The notes: a model not told the origin generated them from the sequence alone. 64,000 bases of DNA from Cunninghamella blakesleeana (GCA_017871115.1 JAFCIZ010000006.1:434001-498000), one strand, 5' to 3'. Positions 29,968 to 44,292 are shown, numbered from the stretch's first letter. Numbers and translations are program-made.

Positions 29968-32204
29968 ATGATTTAAATATCTTTTACTTTATTTTTCTTT
30001 CTATTATTATTTTTTAATATATATATTTTTTTTCAACCTCTTCCTCATTATTTTTACTTCATTCCAACTTTACAACATATATTATTAAAAAAAAAACCTA
30101 TTTTAAATAAGTTTTCTTTTTTTTATTTATAATTATCGCTCAAACCACATATTCCTTTTTTAAAAAAAAATCTTTTCATCATTATTTTTTTTAAAACTTT
30201 GCTCTGACGAACAATTGTTTTTATTCAACTTGTATATATCTATACTAATAAAATTTTTAAACTTACTAAACAAATTATATCTAATTAAAGTATTGTTATT
30301 AAAGTATTCAGGTCTTAAAAAAAAAAAGAGAGTATTATTGTATCGAGTGGATTAATTGATTTTTATAATATGCTTTGTAAAAAAAACCTCCTCACCTCTT
30401 CGAGACTTAATAACTATAATGATAAATACAAATTTATTGCTAATTATTTAAACATATAATTACTTTTACATATATATATAATATAATGACTAATTGATCA
30501 AAGAGTCTTCTAAAATCTTTTATTTTGTTTTATTTTAAAAATAAAAGATATCAGTAGATATATTTTATAGATTAAGCTTAAATAAAAATGTAAGATTATT
30601 TATTTATTAAATAAATAATATTGTTGTAACGATTATTTACTATACTTTATATAAATATATATACTTGTAAGGCCACTTTTAATCATCATCAAAAAGAAAA
30701 TGATATTTTATTATATATATGTTAATACATGATTAAATTTAAACAATGAATATCCAATCAAATAGAGGTTACCATACCTTTATAATGTATTTTAATATAT
30801 TTTAATCTACACATATATATATAATATATATCTTTTTTTTAAAAAAAATATGAAGCTTTATAGGAAAAAAAGCAAAAAGTTGTATTTATACTAAAAAAGG
30901 AATATTCCATGTACGTAAATATTATTATTTGTTTAAATAATTGTAAAAAAAATTTTTTTAACAAATTAATTTTTTTGTCCCAAGTTAAAATTAAATTTTT
31001 CGAATTTGTAGCTCCGAGTTCAATTCTAACCATTAGCTATTTTATATATTTATTTTTACTTGACAAATATATGAAAATTAACTGTAACAAAATATAAAAA
31101 TTAGTATTTGAAAAAAAAAAAATAAGTAATTATAAATTAATGTATTTAATAATATCAATTCATGTACTTATTTTCTATTTTTTTTATATGTTTAAAGTTG
31201 TTTTAATTCTATTTTTAAAGTGTTTAATCAAATAAATAAATAATCTATTGATTTTTCATTAAATAAAGATTTAATTATATCATATTAAATAGAAATTCGA
31301 TTATTTTTTTATTAAATATAAGCATTTATTTTATTTAACAAAAAAATAAAAAGAATAAGAGTAAGAATTATAATAAAATAATAAAGGATTACTTTTTTTT
31401 TTTGTTATTCACCAAAGAATACCAATTAAAGTAATTTCAGGACCTTTTCCATTAATTTCTATATTTACCCAAATCTTGATGATGTTCCACTAAAATGATT
31501 TAAAACGCAGCTAATTGTATTTAGCTTATTCCTAATTAGGTAATCAATATATACATTTTTTTTTATTCTCCTTACTATCACTTTTTTTTTATTACTAACA
31601 TTTTTTTATTCACCTCACTATTTTTTTTATTACTAGTTGCGCGGTATCACGGTTTCGTAAAAATTAAAAAAACACCGCGATAAAATCATTCGTGATAAGA
31701 GCGTGTGTTAAAGCCGTGATCCAAAAAAAAAAAAAACTATTCCTACAAAAAAAAAACTTTGTAAAAAAAAATACCATATTCTTTTTTATTTTTTTAAAAA
31801 AGGACATCATGTCTTTATTTAAAAAAAATAATGAGTTATTACCACCCCACCCAACAATAGGCATACATTTTTAAAAAAAATTCATACACTTTAAGAAAAC
31901 TAAGGAATCATTATTTTTAATTTTTTTTTATTGCTAATTTGCATTTTTATTTATATATAATATGTATTGATGGATGTTTTTTAAACAATAAAATCGGAAT
32001 AAAAGGTAATAAGAATAAAAAAATGGATTAATATAAATATACTAATAAGAATGTTGTTAATGATGAAAAGTAATAATATGGTTATTTTTTAATGAAAAAA
32101 ATTAAAAAAGAGAGAAAAAAAACTGTACAAAAAAAAAATATTATTATTTTTTAATTCTTTTCATAACAAAAGAAAAAAAAAAAAGGGAGATAGATTAAAA
32201 ATAT
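29968..32204. other. Gene-free spacer between the two histone pairs
   Basis: 2.2 kb of very AT-rich DNA containing the H2A 3' flank and the H3 3' flank. A short minus-strand stretch at about 30975-31033 (MVRIELGATNSKNLILTWDK) is less compositionally trivial than its surroundings but has no context and quickly becomes low complexity. A CG-rich inverted repeat at 31636-31722 is listed separately. No tRNA, snRNA or mobile element recognised. Confidence 0.5.
31636..31722. repeat. CG-containing nested inverted repeat
   Basis: GGTATCACGG (31643-31652) pairs imperfectly with CCGTGATCC (31714-31722), and inside it CGCGGT (31640-31645) is complementary to ACCGCG (31673-31678). Two ATCACG/CGTGAT words add to the symmetry. 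In DNA this AT-rich the cluster of CG dinucleotides stands out. It may be a regulatory element, a structured RNA or a relic; function unknown. Confidence 0.45.
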
Positions 32205-33741
<1,537 letters not shown>

Positions 33742-35162
33742 ACATATTAATATTTTTTTTAAAATATCCTCTTTAATAATCTCTCGCACAAACAAACACA
33801 TACATATATATTTTTTATAATCCTCCCATGTTATTCAATTTATAGTATCATTCTATTTCTCCATTATTATTATTTTTAAACAAATACATATTATCATTTT
33901 TTTATTCTCTTATTTTATAATTCTCAAAGCTGATTCTTCGTAATCCATATCCCGTTATTCTTTAGCATTTGTATATACGTTACTATCTCGTAAAAAAATA
34001 AAAAAAATAAAAATAATTACCTTTTATTTTTTTAAGCAAATAAAAAAGAACATTTTTCTTTAGCTTTTTCTTAATAATAATAATAATTCATAGTCCTTTT
34101 GATTTTTTTCTTGACCTATTCATAGCTCCTTTTTGTAAGAATTTATTTTATAATTATATAAAAAAAATATAATGGTTGCATAGAGAATGCTCAAAAAAAA
34201 GTGCAGATTTTATTCAATAAATGTTACCACCGCCACAAAATATAAAGTATCATTCACGAATAATAAAGAGCCGCGCCAACAAAAAAAATAAAAAGTTGAT
34301 CACGAGGAAAAATCATTGATTCATAAAATATCATCTTTAGGGTATAGTAAAAGGTTGCACTATAGATAATAAAAATATATTACCGTAAATAATAAAAAAT
34401 TGTTGTCACGAATAATAAAATATCGCTGCATCGTCTAATGCAAGCTGATCCATACCTAATATAAATTAATCTATACTGTTCCAATTCAAAGTAAATCACG
34501 TTTAATACAGGGTGATCAGTATTTAGTGTAAATTAACTCACCACTGTCTCTCCAAATCAATCAAATAATCCATGTTATCTAGTCCAAAATCACTCTAATA
34601 CAAACTGTTCCATATCTATTTTGGGTTGGCTATTGTGTTTTAATACAATCGGTTTTATATTTAGTTTAAATCGATCTGCCACAACTACGAAAAAACAATA
34701 TAATATTATAAGTCAAGTAGATCTATTTTATTATTATAAACAAATGTCATATTAGCTTAGTATTAAAATGAAATCAAAAAGTAAAAGAGAAGCACATTTT
34801 CCCTCTCACTTGGGTCATTTTTTAAACAGCGCCACTCAATTTTTTTAACCTCCCCATTAAATTTGGAAATTTTTCAAATTTTTTTTTTAATTTTTGTCTA
34901 CTCCTTTCCTTCAACCATTTATTTTTACTGTGAGTTTTATATTATTGTCTTTATTATTACTATTATTATATAATGAATATAATTGAATAGTTTCTAATAT
35001 ATATTCTTTTATTCCTTTATAGTTTACAGTTATTTATTTTTGAGAAAACGCTTTTTTTTATATCACCCTTTACATTTTTTTTTTTTTCCAACAAGACTTT
35101 AGTTACTATTTATTTATTTTTGTTAATATATTCATGTTGCTAGTGTTTTAATATTATTTTTA
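33742..35162. other. Intergenic, H4 3' flank with short dispersed repeats
   Basis: Contains CACCGCCAC (34228-34236), the inverted copy of the promoter word at 33201-33209, so the pair brackets H4. A 13-base word CACGAATAATAAA occurs at 34255-34267 and 34407-34419. A degenerate tandem array at 34436-34690 is listed separately. From 34800 on it is AT-rich promoter DNA for the next gene. Confidence 0.5.
34436..34690. repeat. Degenerate tandem repeat (about four diverged units)
   Basis: Four units start with TAATRCAA/TAATACAG-like words at 34436, 34503, 34596 and 34641. Three of them (not the one at 34596) continue with a GATC/GTTC-type word, TATTTAGT- or TACCTAAT-like sequence and TAAATYRATCT/TAAATTAACT. 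Unit lengths vary (about 67, 93, 45, 50), so this is an old, eroded array. Origin unknown. Confidence 0.4.
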
Positions 35163-37675
35163 ATGTCTATAAAACCTAAAAAAAAAGCAAACCAAACTCA
35201 AATATCACCGTCCACAATAAATACATCTACATCAGCAACAGCCATTTTATATCCTTTAGCAGCAAAACAGCTCTTAGAACAGCAAAGACAAGATTTATCG
35301 TGGTCTAGTGTACGTTTAATAACTACACGTGGTATATATCCTTCATCTTCTTTTTTAACAGTGCCTGGATCCTTTTATGTACCTCGCCTATTAGCACCCT
35401 TACTATCTGGTAATAAAAATAAAAATAAAAAACAAATAAATACACAGCAATATTAAAAATATAAACAAACAAATAAATTATATAGATATATATGTATTGA
35501 CGTTTTTTTTAAACATTTTCCATTTTCTTTTCCCATCATTTTTTTATTTTTTTTATTTTCTTTTTTCTTTTTTATTTTTTACAAGTAGTTGATACTTTAA
35601 AAGAAAAAGAAGAAGAAGAAGGAGAAGAAAGGGATCATACCGTAAATAATATGACTGGTATATTATTAAACACGACACTCAATTCTGTGCCTGAACATAC
35701 TGAACAAAAGAATGACATATCAATTTCACCTTCGACAATAGAAACATCTTCACCAATCTTACCTAAAGTACAAAAGGCTATGGATAGTTCTTTATCATCA
35801 CTTCAAACCTCTAATCTCATCATAGAACATAATAGCGATAATAATAGTAAAATAGAAATGGTAGATATAAATCAATCAATACATACTTCAATACCATCTT
35901 TAGAGATATCGGTTAATACAACGGTAATAGAGGAAAATAATGAAAAGTTTAGGTCAGAAGGTACTCATCATTCATCATCATTATTATCACCATTATTAGA
36001 TAAAGGTAATCATATGATAAAGCTCTTTCTTTCTTTTTTTTTTAAAAAATAAAGAGAAGGAAGAAATAGGAGAAGAAATGACTATTATTATTGATGCTAA
36101 TATGTATATGTGATTGATGTTATAGAAGCACACCATTTTTCAGCAGCGATTATTAAGGATAGCGATACACATAAGGTAGAGTTAGATAATGATCATAAAA
36201 TTGAGCATACAGCTATTATTGCTACAACAACAACAACGACAACTATAATGACAATGGACACTGCAATGGATATAAATACATCGCTCAATAAGGAAGATCA
36301 TGTGACACTATTGGAAAACAATCATGTAGAAAAAATAAAAGAAAATGTCACTGCTGATATCGACATGGAAATGGAAGATAGTTTAAACACCCATGTTAAT
36401 ATCGATAGTAATAATATTCACAAAGAAGAAATAATGAAGGAAAAAGAACAAGAGAAGGTTACTGCTATGCCTGTGGCTAACATGAATATGGATAATGCTA
36501 AGATTGATTATAATTCTACTCAAACAAAAGAACAAGTAGAGGAAAAAGAAAAAGAAGATATGATTACTGAAGTGACCGATACCAATGTCGCTCATGATAA
36601 AATTGCTCAAAATAAAGAAATAAAAGTAGAGAAAGAAAAAGTAGTAGAAAATATTACCACCAATACGGATATCTCCAATGCTATAAATAATAATGGTAGC
36701 AGTGAAAATGTATCATCGACTACAGCCACCTCAACTTTATTAGAAAAAAAAGTAGAAAAAGATAAAACACTTCAAAAAGAAAGTCATATGCTTTTACCAA
36801 GGACCACACCTATTCAACAAAAAGCATCCACATCTACCTCTACTAGAAATAGTGAATCGCCTATACCACCTAAAAGAAGTTCAAAATTACCTATCCGTTC
36901 GTCCTCTTCTACACCACCTACAGCTCGATCATCCAAACGACCATCCGGATCACCTCTTGCAGAACGATCAAGAACTATCCCATCAATTTTTTCATCGACC
37001 TCATCAACGTCATCAAATTCTTTAACCTCCCCTCCCTCTTCATCTATAGAAAATAAAACATCAAAAAAAGAAAATGATACAAGCTCTATTAAACGCTATA
37101 AACCAACTATCCAATCTTATTCTGCTATTGATTCATCATCCAAAAAAAATTCAAAAGAAAGAATGAATATTATTAAAGAAAAAAAAGAAAAAGTAAATGA
37201 AGATCCAGATAATATCAATTCAGAAGAAGATGAAGAACGTCCCAAACCTATAACAAGAAAAGAAAAGTTGGCACGTAAAGCAAAAAGGGAAGAACAAATT
37301 AAATTTTATCGAGCTCGTGAACAAAGAGAAGAAAGAGAGGCAAGATTAGCACAAAGAAGACAATTAATGGCAAGTCATAGTAAAAGTAAAGATAATAGTA
37401 ATAATATAGATGGCCAGTCAATGATGGTAGTAGAAAATGGAAATCAGACGATTATGATGAATGCATCATCTTCTTCCTCTTCCTCTACTTCTACTAATTC
37501 TACTACTATACAACAACAGCAACAACAAAAAAGAAAAGGTGTCAAATTTAACTTGATGCGTAATAAAGTAATTGAAATTACTACTACTACTACAACAGAT
37601 GAAACTATGGAGAATCATTCAACAAGGGTACCCAAGATAAGAAGAAAGATTAGATCCCCTTCCAATGACTATTGA
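35163..37675 (+). CDS. Uncharacterised low-complexity nuclear-type protein
   Basis: Not recognised. Three exons (35163-35409, 35589-36005, 36126-37675) join in frame to 737 residues; the exon 2 acceptor AAGTAG allows a 3-base shift (35586 or 35589). Residues about 25-80 (LAAKQLLEQQRQDLSWSSVR, YPSSSFLTVPGSFYVPRLLA) are the only part that looks folded. Then come a long Ser/Thr/Asp/Glu-rich region with many Glu-Lys pairs, a Pro/Ser/Arg segment (SPIPPKRSSKLPIRSSSS), a highly charged predicted coiled coil (RKEKLARKAKREEQIKFYRA, REQREEREARLAQRRQL) and a conserved-looking tail KRKGVKFNLMRNKVIEI followed by a basic end KIRRKIRSPSNDY. The tail resembles C-terminal V-x-F-x-L-x-x-N motifs of some nucleolar proteins, but this is not enough to name it. 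Confidence 0.72.
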
Positions 37676-38579
37676 ATCTGTACATTATTATTATTTTTTA
37701 CAAAAAAAAAAGTAAACCTAGGCATTTACCAACATTATCATCCAATTTTTTTTTTTTTTTTTTTTTTTTTGCACATCATTCACCTCTCACGCACACACAT
37801 ATTCTTATTTTTTATTTTAAATAAAATAGCAGATAAAGTTTTATGTGAAATCTATTTTTTTTTTAAAAAGATAAATAAATAAGTAAATAAGACGAATAAT
37901 GCTATTTTTAATTCGTACATTTTTTTCTATACATGCCATTATTTTGATCATTTGAATAAACGTACATGATGTATATCGATATATAAGCTTTTGTTTTATA
38001 GATTTGTGATCAAGTTCAGTGCATTGTTTACTGTTTTAAGGTTATTTGTTTACAATAATGGCTGAAATATTTTTGAGATTGTGGTCCATCATCATTTTAT
38101 TTTTTGTTTTTGTATTTACAAAGTATGTAGAAGGTATATTAAGGTTTTTTTTTTTTGAAACTCGAATCTTTATTCCCTTTAAAAAAATAGAATGCTAAAA
38201 TAGTACCGAATATATTTATTATTTATTTGATACATTTAACCAGTAATGTAATGCAAAAAATAAAAAAATAGAAAGTGTTTGCATACTTTTTTTTTTTTTT
38301 TTTTAAAAAAAAAACGAGAACAGAATATGATAATGATAATAGCGATAAAAGGATTTAAATTAGAACTTTTTTGAATAAGAATCATTATAATGAGCTACAT
38401 ATGCTCTCCTACTCATTTCTAATTCAAGTTTTTTTTTTAAATTGGTGTGAATATCTGTCTAATTCTTGTCAATAACAATAATAAAGATTAAGAAGCGATA
38501 GATGGATTTTTATTCATCCTTTTAGATAGAATCAGAAGATTATTTTATATAAAAACTGGCTTTATTCAGCTTTGCTTTG

Positions 38580-38620
<41 letters not shown>

Positions 38621-40468
38621 ACTAGCTGTTTTGAGCTTTAATTCTATATCAAAAAAAAAAAAAAAAAACTAATGAAACGATGCTGTCGTAAAATGATGAA
38701 AATAACAAAAGGAGTTAGGGGAAAATAGGAAAAAGGGTAGATTTGTTGACAAGGGGAGGCGTTGATAAAGTAAAGGTAGAGAGAAAATGAAAGAGTGAGT
38801 GAGCGAAAGGGTGGAAGAGAGATTAACCATACAGCTCTCCTATTTTTTTATTTATTTATTTATTTATTTTTTTAAATATCTCCCCTACTGTAGTATTAAA
38901 CAAAACCTTTAAAATTATCATAATTATTATTATTATTATATCACCATCCTTAAAAAAAAACTATATCCCTCATTTTATCCTATATTTGTACATATATGTT
39001 TTTTGTTTCATTTACGTGTTTTTTTATTTTTTTTATAGTCACCATCGTTTATCATCTTAATGTTTTATAATGATGATTGTTATTATTATTATTTATAATT
39101 TTACCGAAGACGAGGCGTACATTCGGTTCTATATGTTTCATAAACCAGTTTTATTCTTTCCTTTTTTAAAAAAAAAGGTTTATATATATATATATATTTT
39201 TGCATGAAATTATGAAAGTACCGGCATTGTTGTCTGGGATTGAAAAAATATGAAATCGTTATGTTTACTTGGTTTATTTATCATTGGTTCTGATATTACT
39301 TTTTTAAGGTTTTTTTATACCTAAAAAAAGTAAAATAAATAATAGCTGTTTTTTCATCGACGTCGTTCTTCATTTATTGTCAAATAATAATAATAAAAAC
39401 AATTAATATATTTTAAATCTTAATAAAAAAAAAAAAGAAAAAGGTAATCCATATTGACAAAAAGGTAACCTTAACGTTTAATTTTTGATTTTTGATTTTT
39501 TTTTTTATTTAAACATAAACTACTTTATGATAATGATTAACTATTTCATTTTACGTATGTGTTATGCAAAAATATATACATAGTAAAAATTTATATATAT
39601 ATATAGAGTGCGCGGATGTTGTATTTAAGGGGCCCGGACCATTCCTAAAATAAATATATCTTTCTTTTAGCTATTATTATACCGTTAATATATATCTATG
39701 TGCGTACGTAAATCGCAGATGATGGAACAAATGATCTTTGAATTATGTGCCTAGTTTTTCGTTTTTTTTTCTAAAAAATAGAAAGCTTTTGTTACCATGG
39801 TAATTTTAATATTATTTTTACTAAAATTACATTCGTAATAATAATGATAAACCGCCTTTTTTTTTTTTTGTCAAGATATAATTTTTTTAAAGCTATATAA
39901 AATAATAAAATTCGTTCTCCTTCCCTCCTCCTCCTCCTCACTCGTAAAAAAATAAAAAGTAGCGTAACAAAAGCTTTGATCGATCAATCTAACCAAAAAA
40001 AGCATACCCACAGTCATATATCCAATTTTGGTGAACCCAAGATATATAAATCATCTGATGGTGGTTTGATAATAATTTCATATAAAAAAAATAACAATCA
40101 TTTTTATGAAAAGTTTGCCATTACACAAAAAAGTATATATATATATCTTTTTTTTTATTCTATTATATTTTTAGTAAGTCAAAAAAAAAAAATAGCATTA
40201 AACCTTAATAATTGTTGTTTTTGTTGTTTGTAGTTATCTTCGGACTGATTGATTCTCCGCTTTTTCTTTAACGCCCTCGTTACTATACTTCCTAAAGTTT
40301 TGAATAGAAAAATTGATCGCCTTCATACATATTTTATAAAAGTAATATATATATTTGAATTTGAAATTTTATTTCATTTTTTTTTATTTATTTTTCCTCC
40401 TAAAAATCTATCCTTTTTTTTATTAGTATTTTTATTTGCCACCTGCTTATTTTTTTTAATATGTATAT

Positions 40469-40502
<34 letters not shown>

Positions 40503-41856
40503 CGCTCTCTCTCGTCATCATCCAAAAATGGTAAATGGTTTACTGTGTACGACCTGGCATTGTCACGATGGATGGCTGGCGATCTTATGAAATGAAAGAA
40601 GTCGTTACTAGTGAATTATCAGTATCAATATCGAAAAAAAGGTATCGCATTTTTTTTTTTTTTTTATAATTCACTCATCCTATAAATAACATATTCTCTC
40701 TTTATAACAACTTTTTTTTTTTGCTTTTTTACTTAAAAAAACTTTATATATATAAGATTATACTTTTTCTCCTATTAAAAATTCAACTGTTTTTTATTTT
40801 TCTTTATTAGCTTTATTGACAAAAAATAATGTTCTGTGGCAAAAGAGGAGTCTTTTGTATTAGGGGAATACATACTACGTACTAGGTACGTACTGGAGTA
40901 GGAAGGAAAAAAAAAAAAAGTAACCAAACAAGGAGGAAGATGAAGGAGCTGTTGTTTTTTTTATCCATGAATTAGAATGAACTAAGGGGATATATTGAAA
41001 TCATATATCATTCTAGTTTCTCTTTTTCATATATTTCATCATTATCTTTATAATCTTCAGCTCTTTTTAATGTGAAAAAAAAAAGAATAAATGATTTATA
41101 TAACATGTCCTTGGACCAATAATATAAGAATTAGAAGAAATAATAATAATAATAATAAAAAAAGTTAAGTTAGAAAAAAAAAAGTAAAAAAACAGGTTTT
41201 ATTCGTGTTACCTTTTCTCACTTTATTTCAAAATAAAATAAAACTGACAACAGCAATTTTTTCAAAAAAAAGCCGTACATAAATAAATATATATATAGGT
41301 TCTATATTGGATGATAAAGATGATTTATTGATGATGCAGTCTAATCTTATATTATCGTCAATTTATAAATTCACAAAGTAAAAAAATCTGGTTTTGAGGA
41401 ACCAACTTTTCTTTTTTTGTTTTTTTAAACAGTTATTCCCATATGACCCAATGATAAATAATCTGTGTGTTGTATACGTTGTACATAAAAGTCGCTTTGG
41501 CGTAAAAAGTTACTTTTTTATTTTATTAAACTTCAACATCCTAAATCCCAATAGTTTATAAAAAAAAAAAAAAAATTACCACATTAGCGTTTTTTTAAAA
41601 TTCCCCTTTTTTTTTTTTTTTTTTTTTTTTATAAAGACGCAAATCGTTTTTTATTTTTTGCTTTTCTTTTCTTTTTCTTTCACTTTTCAACTTTTATACC
41701 CATTCTTTTTTTTTTTTAATTTTTAATTTTATATATTTATATTATTTATTAATAATATACAAGTATATATATATATATATATACATATATCAATTTATTT
41801 ATTCGTACATATTTTACATATACATAATATAATATCATTTCTATAATATAATTCAG
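37676..41856. other. 4.2-kb gene desert upstream of the CarRA-like gene
   Basis: The longest gene-free stretch, full of homopolymers, including an uninterrupted T38 at 38582-38619 and T runs near 37748-37769, 40472-40502 and 41610-41630. Short less-AT-rich islets occur at 39606-39645 (GGGGCCCGG word) and 40528-40640. Two tiny open stretches begin with plausible hydrophobic N-termini (ATG near 38058 and near 39251) but neither can be extended through splicing. No phytoene desaturase gene (carB), which is next to carRA in Mucorales, is present on either strand. Confidence 0.55.
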
Positions 41857-44025
41857 ATGGTTAGTTCATTGATATATCCATTTATTTCTTTTCTTTTTAC
41901 CTTCTTACTATACCGTCCTTTCATGACAAAGTTGGATAAAGTAAAAAGTGGTTTATTGATTGGTGTTCTATGGATTACTCCTTTAATTTATCATTTTTCT
42001 ATCATTTTACAAAAATCAATTCATACTTCTTTAACAACCACAACAACTTCTTCCACTTTATATACTTTATATCAGCAACAACAGCAACAGCAAAAAAATG
42101 AAACTATATTAAATAATTTATTTAATTCTTCAATTTTTCAATGGAATAATGATTATTATAAAACAGTAATGATGGACACTCTAGCTCTTTCTTTATTAAC
42201 TGGTATGGCTTTATATTTATGGGCATTTATAACACGTTGGCATTTTGCTATTTTATATATTGGTGTATTGGATTCTCCTTTGAAAAATCAATGTTTACGT
42301 TATAGTGGCTCCATTTTCTTTATCCTTTTAGGGTATCTTAGGTAATAATAGTTATAAAAATATACCCCACGTTTTAGATATATATATAACCTCCCTCCCC
42401 CCTAATTTATTTAACCACGCGAAATGAAATGAAATAATAATTAATTAATAACTAATTTATATATTTATATTTATAGTATGAGTAATAAAAAGAATAATGA
42501 AATGTGTTCCATGTTTTCTACTTTATGTTTTGTACTTGGTTTATTATGGCAATATTCCGGCCCTTATTTTTATAGAAGAAGAAAAGCAATGATCATTAGT
42601 GTTTCCTTATCTAGTTTAATGGGATTCTTTTATCAAAAATCAATCCAATCCTCCTCTTCTTCCATGATGCTTCATTGGCAATTCCAAGATTGGTTTATTT
42701 TAATGTTGACAGTAGTTTCCACTTCTTGTTTGATGGACAATGCCGATGCTATTTTAAATACTTATCCTCAATTAATCACCTTTTCTTCCGAAAAACAAAC
42801 TCAATTACAAACCCCATATGAGTTATTTTATTGGCAATCCTTGTGGGTGATAATAAATGATATTTTACCTCACCAACATGAATTGTGTCCTGACCCTGTT
42901 GAAGATTTAATCAAAGTCATTGAATTATTAGGTCCTGCTTCTCGTTCTTGGAAAACTATGGCCGCTTTATTCCCTACCAATTTACGTCAAGATCTATGTA
43001 TCCTTTATGGCTTTTTCCGTGCTTGTGATGATTTAATTGATGATCCCCCTACTATGGAACGTAGAAAATCAAATTTAAATTTGATTCGTGCTTACTTCCG
43101 TTTACTTTTAAATCATTCATCAAAAAAAGATGTTGCTTCTTCTCCATTATTATCAGCATATAATAATAACAATTCTAATACTACTACTACTACTAGTGCT
43201 GCTTCCTCCATGCTTCAATTATCTAAAACTACTGATATTACTTTACTTGATCATCAACAAGTACATTGGTTATCCTTGTATCAGAATTTAGATCGACATG
43301 ATTTACATTTTGCTTCCTTCCGTAGTTTAGCTCGTATTGCTAACCAATTGTGCCCTCAAGCTGCTGATGAATTATGTAATGCATGGAAAATGGATCTTGC
43401 TGGAAAACCTATTCAAAACCAACATGAATTGTTACATTATGCTGCTTTAATCTCTGGTAAATTTGGGGAATTATGTACTTGTGTGATTATGTATAAAACC
43501 GGTCATGGAAATTGGAATGGACAAGATAAAATCCATAGAGATGATCAAGTCTTGGCCCGTGCAAGCGCTACAGGTCAATGCTTACAATTAGTCAATATTG
43601 CTCGTGATATCCTTGCTGATTCTATGGATAGTCGTTGTTATGTTCCATTAAACTTTATGCCAAATAAAGAAATGTACCATTTATTTAAATCAAAAAAAGC
43701 CATTCATCATATCTCAAACCAAGTGGTCAAGTCTTATTCTGAACGTATCTTGGATTTGGCAGATCGTGTGTCTGATAAAGCTCAAATTGGCATTGATGGG
43801 TTACCTGAAGAAGTTCAAGATGGCATTAGAGCTGCCTTTGAAATTTATATGGCAATTGGTCCTGTTATTCGTAAAGGATTAGTTTTCCCACTTCGTGCTA
43901 AAGTACCTACTTGGAAAAAACAATGGATCGCTTTTCGTTGTATTTACGGTTTTAGAATGAATGTTATTCGGTCATTTAAATCTACTTGGTCAAAAACTAT
44001 TTCTTCAACAACAAAAAGTCAATGA
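41857..44025 (+). CDS. CarRA-like fusion: degenerate lycopene-cyclase-like membrane domain plus phytoene synthase-type domain
   Basis: Exons 41857-42341 and 42477-44025 encode 677 residues (typical CarRA/CarRP about 600). The N-terminal ~250 residues are membrane-embedded with the fungal cyclase layout (LLTGMALYLWAFITRWHFAI aligns with the conserved helix ending in ...RWH). The C-terminal ~400 residues are a trans-isoprenyl-diphosphate synthase fold: FPTNLRQDLCILYGFFRACD, first Asp cluster CDDLIDD, WKMDLAGKPI, GKFGELC, second Asp motif LVNIARDILADS with CYVPLNF. Both diphosphate/Mg2+ motifs are intact. In contrast, the two Pro-x-Glu-Glu motifs of heterodimeric/fused lycopene cyclases are missing: the first site reads YYKTVMMDTLAL, the second HWQFQDWFILM. 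Prediction: a head-to-head prenyl synthase (phytoene synthase-like) tethered to a catalytically dead or repurposed membrane domain. Long Ser/Thr/Gln insertions exist in both halves. It could be a paralogue of true carRA. Confidence 0.88.
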
Positions 44026-44292
44026 ATTTAGTCTTTTTTTTCCTTTAATTATATAATTTATTCGTATTTTTTTTTTTTTCCCTTCTTGTATGTTTATATT
44101 TATTTATTATCTATTATAATTATCTTTTATCTATTTGTTATTATTACTATTTTATTTAAAATAATAATAATAATAATAATGTTATACTTATATATTTTAT
44201 CTGATATCTCTCTTTCTATATATAATACCCCTTGCCTTAATTATATATTTTTATATATTTTTATTTATTCTTTCTCCTTATTTTCTTATCAC

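Noticed and set aside
36383..36610. Minus-strand ORF inside the charged orphan gene
   Set aside because: Antisense shadow of Glu/Lys-rich coding sequence.
39976..40233. Plus-strand 85-codon ORF (MIDQSNQKKHTHSHISNFGE)
   Set aside because: Initial residues look non-random but the rest is low-complexity, and no partner exon or conserved motif could be found.
40869..40897. TACGTAC-TAG-GTACGTA palindrome, and the ACGTACGTACGT run at 59392
   Set aside because: Simple dinucleotide-like sequence; palindromy follows from the repeat and no functional context is visible.
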